A stretch of 64,000 bases of DNA from Paenibacillus piri (GCF_004354045.1 NZ_SMRT01000001.1:248001-312000); one strand, 5' to 3'; shown: positions 9,632-19,089, counted from the stretch's first letter. Notes: generated by a model not told the origin, from the letters alone. Translations and numbers: made by a program.

Positions 9632-9760
9632 TCCTGCGAAACTGCAGGTTTTCTCCGCTTCCTTCTGCGTTCGCTCCCTAATCCGTAAGAACTCCTGCAT
9701 ATTTGCAGGAATTCCTTATGAATAAGCCATTTCGATAAAATGCCTGCACTATTTGTAGGA
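9632..9760. repeat. three short CCTGCA-type palindromes
   Basis: CCTGCGAAACTGCAGG (9633-9648), CCTGCATATTTGCAGG (9694-9709) and CCTGCACTATTTGTAGG (9743-9759), the last two each followed by AATT. They occur at irregular ~50-60 bp intervals with different loops, so they are hairpin repeats and not a CRISPR array. Confidence 0.6.
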
Positions 9761-9906
9761 ATTTCGTTTCTCTGGATCATCTACTGGATATGTATGCTCT
9801 AGCTACTTTACAGGCATGTGGGTTTCTTTCGTTCAACTTATATAATTGACCCGGGAGATTTATATCGTACATGTCGGCAGGATGTTGAAACACATTTCGC
9901 AATCGG

Positions 9907-10005
9907 TTATCCACAATATTATCCACGGTATAAACAGATTGGAACTCCCTTTTGTGCATAGTTTTAATTAAATTGTAAACATATCCACAGCCCCGTTTGT
10001 CCACA
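9907..10005 (+). promoter_or_regulatory. cluster of DnaA-box-like 9-mers
   Basis: Exact consensus TTATCCACA at 9907-9915, TTATCCACG at 9919-9927, TGTGCATAG (opposite strand, one mismatch) at 9953-9961, ATATCCACA at 9981-9989 and TTGTCCACA at 9997-10005. Five boxes within 99 bp, four in the same orientation, is far denser than chance. No dnaA/dnaN or other oriC genes flank it, so it is more likely a DnaA-binding regulatory or titration cluster than the origin. DnaA binding itself is inferred. Confidence 0.55.
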
Positions 10006-10230
10006 GCCTTAGTATTGCTTTCGCGGCCGTAGACGGATGCCCATCGCGAAATTATAGTTCATGGTCGCCACAGGCTTCTGATGTAATTATGTTATTAGAA
10101 GGGCGAGAAAGTGAGTAAGATTGCGAGGCAGAATGTGAAAGGAATCGGCGGTGTGGAAATCGCTTATAAAATGCAGTGAGTCTTCCAATTTCCGGATTGT
10201 ATCTAGAATAATCATACGTTTATGATGGTA

Positions 10231-10347
10231 GTGAACTCGTTCAGCTTTGCTGAAAATCGGGGAATCAGATGGGGACTCTACCCCACCTGATTCAAGGCCC
10301 ACCTTAGAGGTGGGGGTCTTAACCCGATCAAGTCGTAATCGGATAAA
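10231..10347 (-). repeat. 117-bp multi-hairpin repeat, copy B
   Basis: Near-identical to copy A, with GTGAACTCG at 10231 and CGGATAAA at its far end. This copy lies upstream of the YesM kinase gene and ends 33 bp before its start, so it falls in the promoter/leader region rather than at a gene end. Confidence 0.85.
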
Positions 10348-10380
10348 AAACAATCGTTACACGGAAAGGAAGGTGTGTCA

Positions 10381-12168
10381 GTGATCAAATTGGCCCGTTG
10401 GAGTCATTTTCAGCCCCTCAGCCTGAGAAGCAAAATTTTTACCTACTATGCGACGCTGATCGTGTTTATTTTTATCGCCTGCAGCATTATTCTCTTTGCC
10501 TATATGATGAGCTTTACAAAAAATTTGGTAGGCGACTATGCGCTGAATACCATTCAGCAAACGAACGTCAAGCTGGACGGCTGGATGAAGGAAGTCGAAG
10601 CTTTATCGAAGACTGTAATGTGGAATGATAATGTGCGCAACCTGCTGGTGAATTATGACAACGGGGGTATGAATCTAGGCGCCAAGCAGGAAATTAATAA
10701 ATACCTTAATCTGTTAACTGCCCCAAGGGATGATATTTACAGTTTATTTTTGGTAAAAAATGGCCGGTCAATTTATAAATATGGGAGCTACTCCGATTCA
10801 TCCGCAGAGGACACGCGGATATCGGCAGCAATACAAACAAGCGATGATTCTTATATGGAAGGCAATATGCTGTTTGCCGGTCCGGTTACCGAACATGAGT
10901 TGACCAAAGATGTGACGTATATGGGCATGAGAAAAGTTTTTGATAAGTATACATTCACTTCGATTGGAGATATGGTCATTGAATTGAAGCTTACCCAATT
11001 GGCTAACTTTATGAAAATATTGGATGACGGAAAAAACAGGCAGCATTACCTTGTGGATGCGGGGGGCAGCATTCTGTACAGCACCAAAACGGCAGAGATT
11101 GGTTTGCAGGTTAGCCCAAAATACTGGAATAACATCAGGACTGATAATAACCAGGCAAGTTCGACCAAGATCGTGGATAATTCGGTAATGGTCACGCACC
11201 ATCGTTCCGCCTATACCGGCTGGTCGATTATCTCCGTTACACCGCTGAGCGAAATCGTATCGCCCTTCCGCCAGATACAAAATGTGTTTATCATCGTAAA
11301 TATCATTGGACTCAGCATCGGTTTAATGCTGGCGGCGGCTCTATCCCACAGTATTACGAATCCGCTGACCAAGCTCGTACGCAGGATGAGGCAGGCGATG
11401 CTGGGCAATTTTACGCTCGCCCGGCGCACTGAAGGTCAATTGCATAACCAATCGTACAATGAAATTGAGAAACTAAACCATACATTCAATGAAATGCTTG
11501 AAGGCATCAATCGGATGATCAATGAAGTTTACGAGGCGGAGTTGCGACAAAAGGAAACGGAGCTGAAGGTTCTGCGAGCGCAGATCAATCCACATTTTTT
11601 ATATAACACACTGGACATTATCAACTGGAAGCTGATCATTAACGAGCAGAAAGAAACAAGTCAATTGGTCAGGGCACTGACGGGAATTCTCCGTTACAAT
11701 ATTGACGAGAACGATAAGCCGGTATGCATCCGCGAGGAGATTACGCAAATCATGAATTATTTAAAAATTCAGCAGTCTCGGTTCGATGAAGCGATCGAGT
11801 TGAAAGTCGATATCGATCCGCAACTGTCAGAGCTGAAAATTAGCAAGTTTATACTGCAACCGATCGTAGAAAATTGTGTAATCCATGGCTTCAAATTGAT
11901 GAGTCACGGTACGATTGTGATCAAAGGCTATCTGCAGGGCGGCTTCCTTCTGATTGAAGTCATCGATAACGGGCATGGGATGTCCGCGGATGCGATCAAT
12001 CAACTGACATCCCATTTGGAGTCAAGCAAGGATAATAGCACAGGCATTGGTATTCATAATGTAAGTGAGCGCATCAAGCTCTATTATGGTGACCCGCACA
12101 ATTTGCGATTTGAAAGCAGTCTGAATGAGGGAACTACGGTTAGGCTAACCTTGCCCGTAATTAAATAA
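10381..12168 (+). CDS. YesM-type sensor histidine kinase
   Basis: A 595-residue membrane kinase: one membrane segment near residues 19-43, a ~250-residue extracellular Cache-like sensor, a second membrane segment near 300-320, a HAMP linker, then a His_kinase domain with the phosphorylated His405 in QINPHFLYNTLDI and an ATPase domain (QPIVENCVIHGF, VIDNGHGM, STGIGIHNVSERI). GTG at 10381 is preferred to GTG at 10375 because AAGGAAGG then has normal spacing. It surely pairs with the YesN-type regulator at 17291-18841, the last gene of this locus; together they should sense a sugar or its binding protein and switch on the transporter between them. Confidence 0.93.
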   Translation: MIKLARWSHFQPLSLRSKIFTYYATLIVFIFIACSIILFAYMMSFTKNLVGDYALNTIQQTNVKLDGWMKEVEALSKTVMWNDNVRNLLVNYDNGGMNLGAKQEINKYLNLLTAPRDDIYSLFLVKNGRSIYKYGSYSDSSAEDTRISAAIQTSDDSYMEGNMLFAGPVTEHELTKDVTYMGMRKVFDKYTFTSIGDMVIELKLTQLANFMKILDDGKNRQHYLVDAGGSILYSTKTAEIGLQVSPKYWNNIRTDNNQASSTKIVDNSVMVTHHRSAYTGWSIISVTPLSEIVSPFRQIQNVFIIVNIIGLSIGLMLAAALSHSITNPLTKLVRRMRQAMLGNFTLARRTEGQLHNQSYNEIEKLNHTFNEMLEGINRMINEVYEAELRQKETELKVLRAQINPHFLYNTLDIINWKLIINEQKETSQLVRALTGILRYNIDENDKPVCIREEITQIMNYLKIQQSRFDEAIELKVDIDPQLSELKISKFILQPIVENCVIHGFKLMSHGTIVIKGYLQGGFLLIEVIDNGHGMSADAINQLTSHLESSKDNSTGIGIHNVSERIKLYYGDPHNLRFESSLNEGTTVRLTLPVIK

Positions 12169-12273
12169 ACTTCCGGTATAGACCATCCTTTTCCAATCTC
12201 AGCGTTATTTTGGAGTCTTATGAAAGGGGTTACAATAGTGTTGCATTCAATAAAATCGAAAGGAGGAAAGCGG

Positions 12274-13011
12274 ATGAATCCAATCGCCGTAAGCCCTTGC
12301 AGCAATCCGGAATTGACGCTGGAGGCAGCTTTGGCGGCTTATTCCCGAATTGGTTATCGAAAGTTCGAGCTGTTTACAAGCTGGACGCAATCGGCTGTGG
12401 ATGTGACCGCCGACCCTGAGATTTATGCGCGGCTGGCCGCTGCCTACGGAATCGAATACGTATCTATGCATTTGCCCCCGATCAAGGACGAACGAGAGGA
12501 ATCACTGGAACGGGTGGTTCAGGCAGCTGCCTTTGCGGTGCAACTCGGGATCGGCATCGTGCTGTTCAAGGCGCAGACCAGGGAGCTGTACATCCGGATG
12601 GCGAAGGCTTTTTTAGATGCAATAGAGGGGCTGGATATCGTTCCTGTGCTGCAAAATCATGCCGGTAGCGCGATTGCTAGCTTGGACGATTACCGTGAGG
12701 TGATTCGAGGCATCGGTGACCGACGGATGAAAACGCTGTTAGAGGTCGGCCATTTCCATTCTGTCGGCGTTTCCTGGCAAGCAGGCTTTGAGCTGCTGGG
12801 TGATTCGATAGCGCTGATACATATTAAGGATCAGATCGGCAGTCAATCGGTTGCTTTCGGCAGCGGAGAAATCGATTTACAGGGGCTGTTCAGACAGATG
12901 AGGACAGCAGGCTATACCGGTCATTTTGTGGTGGAGATGGAAGTGAAAGATAAAGAAAATACGCTGGCGTATTTGGCTGCGGCACTACAACATATTCAAC
13001 CATGGGTATAA
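12274..13011 (+). CDS. sugar phosphate isomerase/epimerase family protein
   Basis: A 245-residue xylose-isomerase-like TIM barrel (AP endonuclease family 2 fold). Expected metal-binding positions are visible as QNHAGS, LEVGHFHSVG, IHIKDQIG and VVEMEV. A strong AAAGGAGG precedes the ATG at 12274. It sits head-to-tail with a Gfo/Idh/MocA oxidoreductase, a pairing common in pathways for inositols, keto-sugars and rare sugars. The exact substrate cannot be read from the sequence. Confidence 0.85.
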   Translation: MNPIAVSPCSNPELTLEAALAAYSRIGYRKFELFTSWTQSAVDVTADPEIYARLAAAYGIEYVSMHLPPIKDEREESLERVVQAAAFAVQLGIGIVLFKAQTRELYIRMAKAFLDAIEGLDIVPVLQNHAGSAIASLDDYREVIRGIGDRRMKTLLEVGHFHSVGVSWQAGFELLGDSIALIHIKDQIGSQSVAFGSGEIDLQGLFRQMRTAGYTGHFVVEMEVKDKENTLAYLAAALQHIQPWV

Positions 13012-13024
13012 GGAGAGGATGACT

Positions 13025-14002
13025 GTGGAGCATGTGAAAATTTGCATAATTGGCGCCGGCCGACTGGCCTCGAAGCGGATTTACCCCTATATCGCCGCCG
13101 CAGGCGGTAAATTAACAGGCGTATGTGATCTGGACCGGGGGAAGGCTGAGGAAAAAGCATACTTGTACGGGGGCCGGGCCTATACGAAAGTAGAGGCAAT
13201 GCTGTCGGCCGAGCGGCCGGATGGCGTCATTGTCTGCGTCGGTCCCGAACAACATTATGAATTATCGCAGACCATTCTCAGACTCGGCTTTCCCGTCTAT
13301 ACCGAAAAGCCGCCTGCACCTTCGGCCCGGCTTGCCCTGGAAACGGCCCGATTGTCCAAGGAGACGGGATTACTGTGCACGACGGCATTTAAAAAAAGAT
13401 ACAGCACAGCCTACAATCGGGCGAAGGACTGGCTCAGCCAGTTTGACCCGTCCGAGCTGGTTTCACTATCGGTTGACTACGCCTCGGCGCCATATGCCAA
13501 CACAAGTCCGCGGAGCGAATTTTTACTCGACTTTGCGATTCATTGCATTGATGCGACCGGCTACTTGTTCGGCGACGCTCAAGCCGTGTTCTGCTTCGCC
13601 AAAGGGATGGATGGATATGCGGTCAGTGTGAAGTATGTGAACGGTGCGGTAGGATCGTTCAATTTCAATTGTGCCAGATCGTTTGCCATTCCGACGGAGG
13701 AAGTGGAAATTTCCGTGTACGGCCGTAACTTCATGACGATACACAACTCCTCGTGCTGGAAAATAACCGAGCAGGATAAAACAATCGAGTGGCGAGAGCC
13801 GCCCACCTTCGTCAGTAACGGCGACAGCGGTAACGACACGGGTCATCTCGCCGAGCTTGCCGACTATTTCGTTGCTCTACGTGAGGGCAGAACGACAAGA
13901 TCGGACATTTACGAGAGCTATAAAAGCATGGTTCTGTATGAAGCGATCAAATCATCGGCAGAAACGGGGCAAGTTGTACCTGTCGTGTTCGAATCGCTGT
14001 AA
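13025..14002 (+). CDS. Gfo/Idh/MocA family oxidoreductase
   Basis: A 325-residue NAD(P)-dependent sugar dehydrogenase-like protein. The Rossmann start is CIIGAGRLASKRIYPYI and the conserved EKP of the family is in VYTEKPPAPS. The usual catalytic histidine region appears as LLDFAIHCIDATGYLFG. ATG at 13019 abuts the AGGAGAGG ribosome site with no spacing, so GTG at 13025 is the better start; the ribosome site overlaps the stop codon of the upstream isomerase, implying coupling. Substrate unknown; it likely oxidises or reduces a sugar brought in by the transporter encoded next. Confidence 0.88.
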   Translation: MEHVKICIIGAGRLASKRIYPYIAAAGGKLTGVCDLDRGKAEEKAYLYGGRAYTKVEAMLSAERPDGVIVCVGPEQHYELSQTILRLGFPVYTEKPPAPSARLALETARLSKETGLLCTTAFKKRYSTAYNRAKDWLSQFDPSELVSLSVDYASAPYANTSPRSEFLLDFAIHCIDATGYLFGDAQAVFCFAKGMDGYAVSVKYVNGAVGSFNFNCARSFAIPTEEVEISVYGRNFMTIHNSSCWKITEQDKTIEWREPPTFVSNGDSGNDTGHLAELADYFVALREGRTTRSDIYESYKSMVLYEAIKSSAETGQVVPVVFESL

Positions 14003-14042
14003 AGGCAATTATTTGCGCAAAACAAATCGGGGGGATGATATT

Positions 14043-15392
14043 ATGCAAATAAGCAACAAACGGCGTATGCTTTGGCCTCTGCTGATGGTCACGTTTCTCG
14101 TTTGGGCGACGGCTGGCTGCTCGGGTGACAAGCCGGAATCTGCCAAAGCGGTTAATAACGAAAGCAAGCAGGAAGCCAACAAAAGCGCTCCGGCCGCCAA
14201 GCCGAAGCTCGTATATTGGACGAGCCGAAGTCAGACCGATACTGACAGAGTGAAAGCGGAGATTCTTGCCGATGTTACCAAGGAGATCGATTTGGAAATC
14301 GTATTAATTCCCGGAGCGGAGTATGAAAACAAGCTGAGGATCGCCATCAGCGGCGGAAATGCTCCTGATGTTTTCGATGTCGACGGCGTTTACACTTCCA
14401 ACTATGCCTATGGCGGAGCTTTGCTGCCGCTCGATAAATATTGGGACAATAAGGATTACGATGATTATGTGCAATCCTCCAAGGACAAGACGACATATAA
14501 CGGCAAAAAATATGCAGCTTCTTTGTACGAATCGAGCGTCGTGTTGTACTACAACAAGGATCATTTTGAAAAAGCGGGGATAACGAATGTACCGACAAAA
14601 GTAAGTGATGCTTGGACCTTCGAACAATATTTGGATGCGGCCAAAAAGCTGACGATCCGCGACACATCCGGGAAGGTAACCCAGTACGGCGCGATTCCTT
14701 ACGGATGGACGACTCCGGATGACACCAGCGAATCGGCATCGTTCACCCATTTCCTCAACCTGTGGAACCACGGTGCTGAAGTGCTCGATCCGAAGCTTAT
14801 GACGGCCAAAGGATACTTGAACAGCGATAAAACGGTTCAGGTTTTGCAGGAATATCAGGATTATTTCCAAAAGTACAAAATCTCGCCGTTGGAAAAGATC
14901 GTTCAAGGATTTGAGACCGGCAAAATTTCGATGATTATTGCAAATATATCGAACACGTATACGTATAAGTCGAAGTTCCCCGATCTCAAGTTCGGAGTGA
15001 TGCCACTGCCGCGAGGAGATAAAAATTATGGTTCGTCGGGCGGCTGGAATATCGGCATCAGCGCTAAAACGAAAAATCCCGATGCGGCCTGGAAAGTGGT
15101 CAATGCGATTACCGGGAAAGACGGACATAAGAAGTTTACGGAAATGTTCAACTACATGCCTTCCCGCAAAAGCGCTCTGGACTCGAATACAGCGTTGAAG
15201 GAATTTCCGCTGAGTCTGGCCAAAGAGCTGATGAACAACGCGCGGGCCAGACCGGTTACACCGGCTTATGCCGAGCTTTCGCCGATTTTCGCCGAAATGA
15301 TGAATGCGGTCGCTTATGGCGGCAATCCGCGGGAATTAGCCAACAAAGCGGCAGACAATATCGACAAGGCATTAAAAAAGTACGCTCCGTAA
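14043..15392 (+). CDS. extracellular sugar-binding lipoprotein
   Basis: A 449-residue family 1 solute-binding protein with a type II signal peptide (lipobox ATAGC, then a Ser/Lys/Ala-rich linker). The mature start KPKLVYWTSRSQTDTD is typical for the N-terminal beta strand of this family. The open frame runs upstream to 13857 through the end of the oxidoreductase gene, but the signal peptide fixes the start at ATG 14043. It precedes two permease genes and forms a CUT1 importer with them. Confidence 0.92.
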   Translation: MQISNKRRMLWPLLMVTFLVWATAGCSGDKPESAKAVNNESKQEANKSAPAAKPKLVYWTSRSQTDTDRVKAEILADVTKEIDLEIVLIPGAEYENKLRIAISGGNAPDVFDVDGVYTSNYAYGGALLPLDKYWDNKDYDDYVQSSKDKTTYNGKKYAASLYESSVVLYYNKDHFEKAGITNVPTKVSDAWTFEQYLDAAKKLTIRDTSGKVTQYGAIPYGWTTPDDTSESASFTHFLNLWNHGAEVLDPKLMTAKGYLNSDKTVQVLQEYQDYFQKYKISPLEKIVQGFETGKISMIIANISNTYTYKSKFPDLKFGVMPLPRGDKNYGSSGGWNIGISAKTKNPDAAWKVVNAITGKDGHKKFTEMFNYMPSRKSALDSNTALKEFPLSLAKELMNNARARPVTPAYAELSPIFAEMMNAVAYGGNPRELANKAADNIDKALKKYAP

Positions 15393-15499
15393 TGGAGAAG
15401 GATGGAAGCGGAGGGAAGCGGCACAGCGAGCGCAAAGCTCCGAGCTGCTCCCTATCCGTACCAAACGACGATATTGAAAAATCGGGTCAGGTGAAGCGT

Positions 15500-16426
15500 A
15501 TGACAAAATTGACAACACACGGCAAAGCGATACGAAAAACGTCATGGTTGAATTATCAGAAGATCATGCAAATCAGAGACGGGTATTTGTTTATTTTACC
15601 GGCGATGATCGTCATGGGATTGTTTACGGTTTATCCGTCTTTGCGCTTATTTTGGATGAGCATAAATCGTTACCGCACGGTGGAAGGAATCGAACAGGTG
15701 AAATTTATTGGCCTGGAAAATTACATCGGCGCGTTCGATGACCCGCTGTTTTTGAAAACTTTGTGGACCTCCTTTTTTTTTCCGCTTGTCATCACGCCAC
15801 TGCAAACATCGCTTGCTTTGTTTATAGCCGTATTGCTGAACGGAAGAGTCCGTTTTTTGCGATTTTTCCGCACCGTCTATTTTATTCCGGTGATCATGTC
15901 CTTCGTCATCGTCGGCATGTTCTGGAAAGATATGCTCAATACGAACTCCGGTGTGATCAACGGTCTGCTGACGTATGTTCATTTGCCGGCGCAAAATTTT
16001 TTGACTGATCCCGGGATCGCCAAATTATCGATTGCCATGGTCAGCATCTGGAAGGCATGGGGCTGGTATTTGATTATTTTTATCGCCGCGCTTATTCAGG
16101 TGCCCAAGGATATGTACGAATCGGCGGAAATCGACGGAAGTAACAGCTGGCAAAAGTTTTTTTATATCACGCTGCCGATGATTCGCCGCACCATGCTGTT
16201 CGTGATCATCGTCTCCACGATGAACTGCATTAAGCTGTTTACGCCGATTATGGTAATGACCAACGGCGGTCCGGCCGATTCGACCCGCACGATCGTCCAT
16301 TATATATGGAGCACAGCCTTTAGAATGAACAATTTCGGGTTTGCCGGAGCGATGGCGGTCATCTTGTTCTTTATCGTAATTTGCATTTCATTTATTCAAT
16401 ATCAATTTATGAAAAATGAGGATTGA
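15500..16426 (+). CDS. ABC sugar transporter permease, MalF type
   Basis: A 308-residue permease with first membrane segment YLFILPAMIVMGLFTVYPSL and EAA loop MYESAEIDGSNSWQ. An in-frame ATG at 15392 overlaps the stop of the binding-protein gene but has no ribosome site and would add 36 hydrophilic residues; ATG 15500 with AGGTG six bases upstream gives the usual family length. Located between binding protein and partner permease. Confidence 0.9.
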   Translation: MTKLTTHGKAIRKTSWLNYQKIMQIRDGYLFILPAMIVMGLFTVYPSLRLFWMSINRYRTVEGIEQVKFIGLENYIGAFDDPLFLKTLWTSFFFPLVITPLQTSLALFIAVLLNGRVRFLRFFRTVYFIPVIMSFVIVGMFWKDMLNTNSGVINGLLTYVHLPAQNFLTDPGIAKLSIAMVSIWKAWGWYLIIFIAALIQVPKDMYESAEIDGSNSWQKFFYITLPMIRRTMLFVIIVSTMNCIKLFTPIMVMTNGGPADSTRTIVHYIWSTAFRMNNFGFAGAMAVILFFIVICISFIQYQFMKNED

Positions 16427-16432
16427 GCCGCG

Positions 16433-17251
16433 ATGATTCTAAAACAAGGCCTGCTTGCTTTAAAGTATGCAATTTTGGTTTCGCTGGCGCTGGCTGTGCT
16501 TGTTCCGTTCTTGTATGTGATCTTGAAATCTTTGACTCCTAATGCGATTTTGGGAAAAGCGCTGTTTTTCCCGGAACAGCTCACATTTGACAATTACCGG
16601 ACCATTTTGTTCGATACGCCTTTTTTTCGCTATTTATTGAATACGATATTCCTTGCTGTTACGATTACCGCAGGGAGCCTAGTATTTGATGCGATGGCGG
16701 CTTTCGGGTTTTCGCGAATCACGTTTCCCGGGAGAGAGCTGCTGTTTGTGTTGGTTATTGCGATGCTGGTTGTTCCCGGCGAAGTGCTGCTGCTGCCCAG
16801 GTATATGATCATGCGTGATTTCGGTTGGATCGACGATTATAAGGCGCTCATCATACCTGCGCTCAGCTCGGCTTACGCGATTTTTTTCTTGCGTCAGTTT
16901 TTCCTTGTTTTGCCGAGGGAGCTGGAGGAATCGGCCTTTATCGACGGCTGCTCACGTTGGAGAGTTTTCGTCCAGATCATCGTTCCGCTTGTGAAGGCAC
17001 CGTTACTAACCATCGGCTTAATGATATTTTTTGGTGCCTGGGATGAATTTTTATGGCCGTTGACCGTGATCAATACGCCTGAAAAATATGTGCTGCAGGT
17101 AGCGGTCAGCTTGCTGGATACCGAGTTTTCAACCAATATCGGCGCTAAATTCAGCAATGTTGTGCTGAGCTCGCTGCCGATCGTCCTCCTGTTTTTGGCG
17201 ATTCAAAAGCATTACATCTCAGGTATTACATCCGGAGCGTTGAAGGGGTAA
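16433..17251 (+). CDS. ABC sugar transporter permease, MalG type
   Basis: A 272-residue permease, six predicted membrane spans, EAA loop LEESAFIDGCSRWRVF, C-terminal KHYISGITSGALKG as in MalG relatives. It begins 6 bp after the MalF-type gene and is followed 39 bp later by the response regulator, so the whole set is probably one operon. Confidence 0.92.
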   Translation: MILKQGLLALKYAILVSLALAVLVPFLYVILKSLTPNAILGKALFFPEQLTFDNYRTILFDTPFFRYLLNTIFLAVTITAGSLVFDAMAAFGFSRITFPGRELLFVLVIAMLVVPGEVLLLPRYMIMRDFGWIDDYKALIIPALSSAYAIFFLRQFFLVLPRELEESAFIDGCSRWRVFVQIIVPLVKAPLLTIGLMIFFGAWDEFLWPLTVINTPEKYVLQVAVSLLDTEFSTNIGAKFSNVVLSSLPIVLLFLAIQKHYISGITSGALKG

Positions 17252-17290
17252 TTGCTGTAGCGGGAAGCCGGTGGAAAGGGGGAGAAACCG

Positions 17291-18841
17291 ATCAACATTT
17301 TAATCGTGGACGACGAATACATGGTATGCACAGGAATTGAAACCATCGTCCGCCGCACCGGGTTCGATTGGCACATTGCGGGTAAAGCGGCCAACGGCCA
17401 TGAAGCGTTGTCCATTCTGGAAACAACACCGGTCGATTGTGTCGTTACGGACATTAAAATGCCGGATATGAACGGGCTGGACATGATGGAGCGCATTTAT
17501 CACAGCGGATATGAATGCGAAATTATCATTTTAACGTCGTATGCGGATTTTGAGTTTGCCCAGAAAGCACTCAAATACCGGGCCGTCAATTATTTGTTGA
17601 AGCCGGTCGATCCCGATGAGTTGATCGAAAATATAAAAAAAGTCGAGGAAGCGATCCAGGATCGTCTGATACGCCGTCTGGAACAGGAGCAGCTAACGAA
17701 AAATAAAGATATGATGACGCGAATGATATTGACGCGCCTGTTATTTGAATACGGCGTGGAAGAAACGAAGATGAAAGCAGAGCTGGAGCAAGTGGGTATC
17801 CGGCTTTCGAAGCTGCTGATTGTTACGGTCGGTCACTCGCTTTCTTTGACAGATGAGGAACGGGAGGAGTTGCGCCGGAAGTTATTTGCCGAATTGGGCT
17901 CAGCCCCCTATCATGTTGAAGATGTTTCGATTGAAAACAGACTGCTGGTGTTGATCGTTTGGGTATCTGAAGGACATATGGATATGGATGAAATTGAAGC
18001 TAAACTGCGGCGTGTTTCCGGTCAGCTGACCGAAATCCCCGTTTCATTCGGGATCAGCGATGTTTGCGCCAACTTGACCGCCATCGCGGCTACGTTCAAC
18101 CAGAGTATCTGCAGCTATGATTGGGCACTCAAAATTCGGAGTCGAATCGCACACTTTCGCGATGTGGACGTTCCCGATCATGTGCTCCAATACCCGTATG
18201 CACTGGAGCATAAATTGTTGTTTGCATTCAAATCGGGACTTTCAGAAGATATTCACCGGTTAACCGGTGAACTGGCGGGAGTGATATTTGATTCGAACAG
18301 AACGAGCAATTTGTATCATCTTGTCATGATTTCTTCTCAAACACTGGCAGCTTTTAAACGATTGTACCTTGAAATGACCAACAGCCTCGACCAGCTCATC
18401 AAGTTGGATTTGGACGCACATATCCATTTGGCCAGATTTTCCAGTGTGGACATGGTCAAGCAATGGTTTTTGGAAAATATGGAACATGTGACCGTCATGA
18501 TTTTAAAAAGCAAAAAATTAAAAAGCCGTAAAATTATCGAACAGGTGAAGCAAATTATATTTGACAGATACGGAAAAGAACTGCAAATACGCGATATTGC
18601 CGACAAGCTGTTTATGAATGCCAGCTATTTAAGTGATTTGTTCAAGCAGTATACAGGTACGACGTTTACTGAGTTTGTCATTGAGTATCGCATGCAGATG
18701 GCCAAGGAACTTCTATTGAACGAACCAACCATGAAAATGTACGAAATAGCGGAAGCAGTCGGATACAAAAATCCGAAGCACTTCAGTCAGGTGTTCAAAA
18801 AGTATGTCGGCGTACTGCCGACCGATTTCCGGGAAATATAA
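17291..18841 (+). CDS. YesN-type response regulator with AraC DNA-binding domain; apparent ATC start
   Basis: A ~516-residue regulator: receiver domain at residues 1-120 with phospho-acceptor Asp54 (VTDIKMPDMNG) and Lys in LLKPVDPDEL, a long middle region, and a C-terminal AraC domain (RDIADKLFMNASYLSDLF, YEIAEAVGYKNPKHFSQVF). There is no ATG, GTG or TTG that preserves the first beta strand: the frame is closed by a TAG at 17258, and the first GTG is 17306, which would remove INILI of the receiver core. AAAGGGGGAG at 17275-17284 is correctly placed for ATC at 17291, so I infer a non-standard ATC start. It is the partner of the YesM kinase at 10381. Confidence 0.88.
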   Translation: MNILIVDDEYMVCTGIETIVRRTGFDWHIAGKAANGHEALSILETTPVDCVVTDIKMPDMNGLDMMERIYHSGYECEIIILTSYADFEFAQKALKYRAVNYLLKPVDPDELIENIKKVEEAIQDRLIRRLEQEQLTKNKDMMTRMILTRLLFEYGVEETKMKAELEQVGIRLSKLLIVTVGHSLSLTDEEREELRRKLFAELGSAPYHVEDVSIENRLLVLIVWVSEGHMDMDEIEAKLRRVSGQLTEIPVSFGISDVCANLTAIAATFNQSICSYDWALKIRSRIAHFRDVDVPDHVLQYPYALEHKLLFAFKSGLSEDIHRLTGELAGVIFDSNRTSNLYHLVMISSQTLAAFKRLYLEMTNSLDQLIKLDLDAHIHLARFSSVDMVKQWFLENMEHVTVMILKSKKLKSRKIIEQVKQIIFDRYGKELQIRDIADKLFMNASYLSDLFKQYTGTTFTEFVIEYRMQMAKELLLNEPTMKMYEIAEAVGYKNPKHFSQVFKKYVGVLPTDFREI

Positions 18842-18943
18842 TCATAAAAGGCAGATTGAACAGTTTATCGCCTGATCGCGTTTGAGTTAACCGATTCTGT
18901 ATGATACTATTTCAATGTACAAGTCAATTACATAATGGAACGA

Positions 18944-19033
18944 ACACTAGGGGTGCTGTCAAAGCTGAGAAAGACTTCATGTCTTAACCCTTCAATACCT
19001 GATCCGGATAATGCCGGCGAAGGGAAGTGGCTG
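18944..19033 (+). promoter_or_regulatory. TPP (thiamine pyrophosphate) riboswitch
   Basis: The THI-box core is unmistakable: GGGGTGC, GCTGAGA, AACCC, ACCTGATCCGGATAATGCC and GCGAAGGGAAGTGG appear in order with normal spacing. The aptamer binds thiamine pyrophosphate in the nascent RNA. A terminator hairpin lies 30 bp downstream, so thiamine excess should stop transcription of the following salvage genes. Confidence 0.95.
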
Positions 19034-19062
19034 TAACGGTACGGGACTGCCCGTGCGGTTTG

Positions 19063-19089
19063 CCGCTTCAATCGGGAAGCGGTTTATTT
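19063..19089 (+). terminator. riboswitch-controlled terminator
   Basis: CCGCTTC/GGAAGCGG stem with a short loop followed by TTTATTTG, placed right after the TPP aptamer. It is the likely expression platform. Confidence 0.75.

Larger units (their letters stand above)
9491..10230. other. long AT-rich intergenic region
   Basis: About 740 bp without a credible gene. It contains a direct repeat of AATCGATTG near 9542-9562, three short CCTGC/GCAGG palindromes (9632-9760) and a cluster of DnaA-box-like sequences (9907-10005), listed separately. A minus-strand open frame across 9777-10004 has no ribosome site and overlaps the boxes, so I do not call it. Confidence 0.6.

Noticed and set aside
9632..9760. 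possible CRISPR array
   Set aside because: Only three short palindromes, unequal spacing and non-identical repeats.
9777..10004. 75-residue minus-strand open frame
   Set aside because: No ribosome site and overlaps the DnaA-box cluster; no recognisable features.
9907..10005. chromosomal origin of replication
   Set aside because: No dnaA, dnaN, recF, gyrase or rpmH gene nearby; only the box cluster is present.
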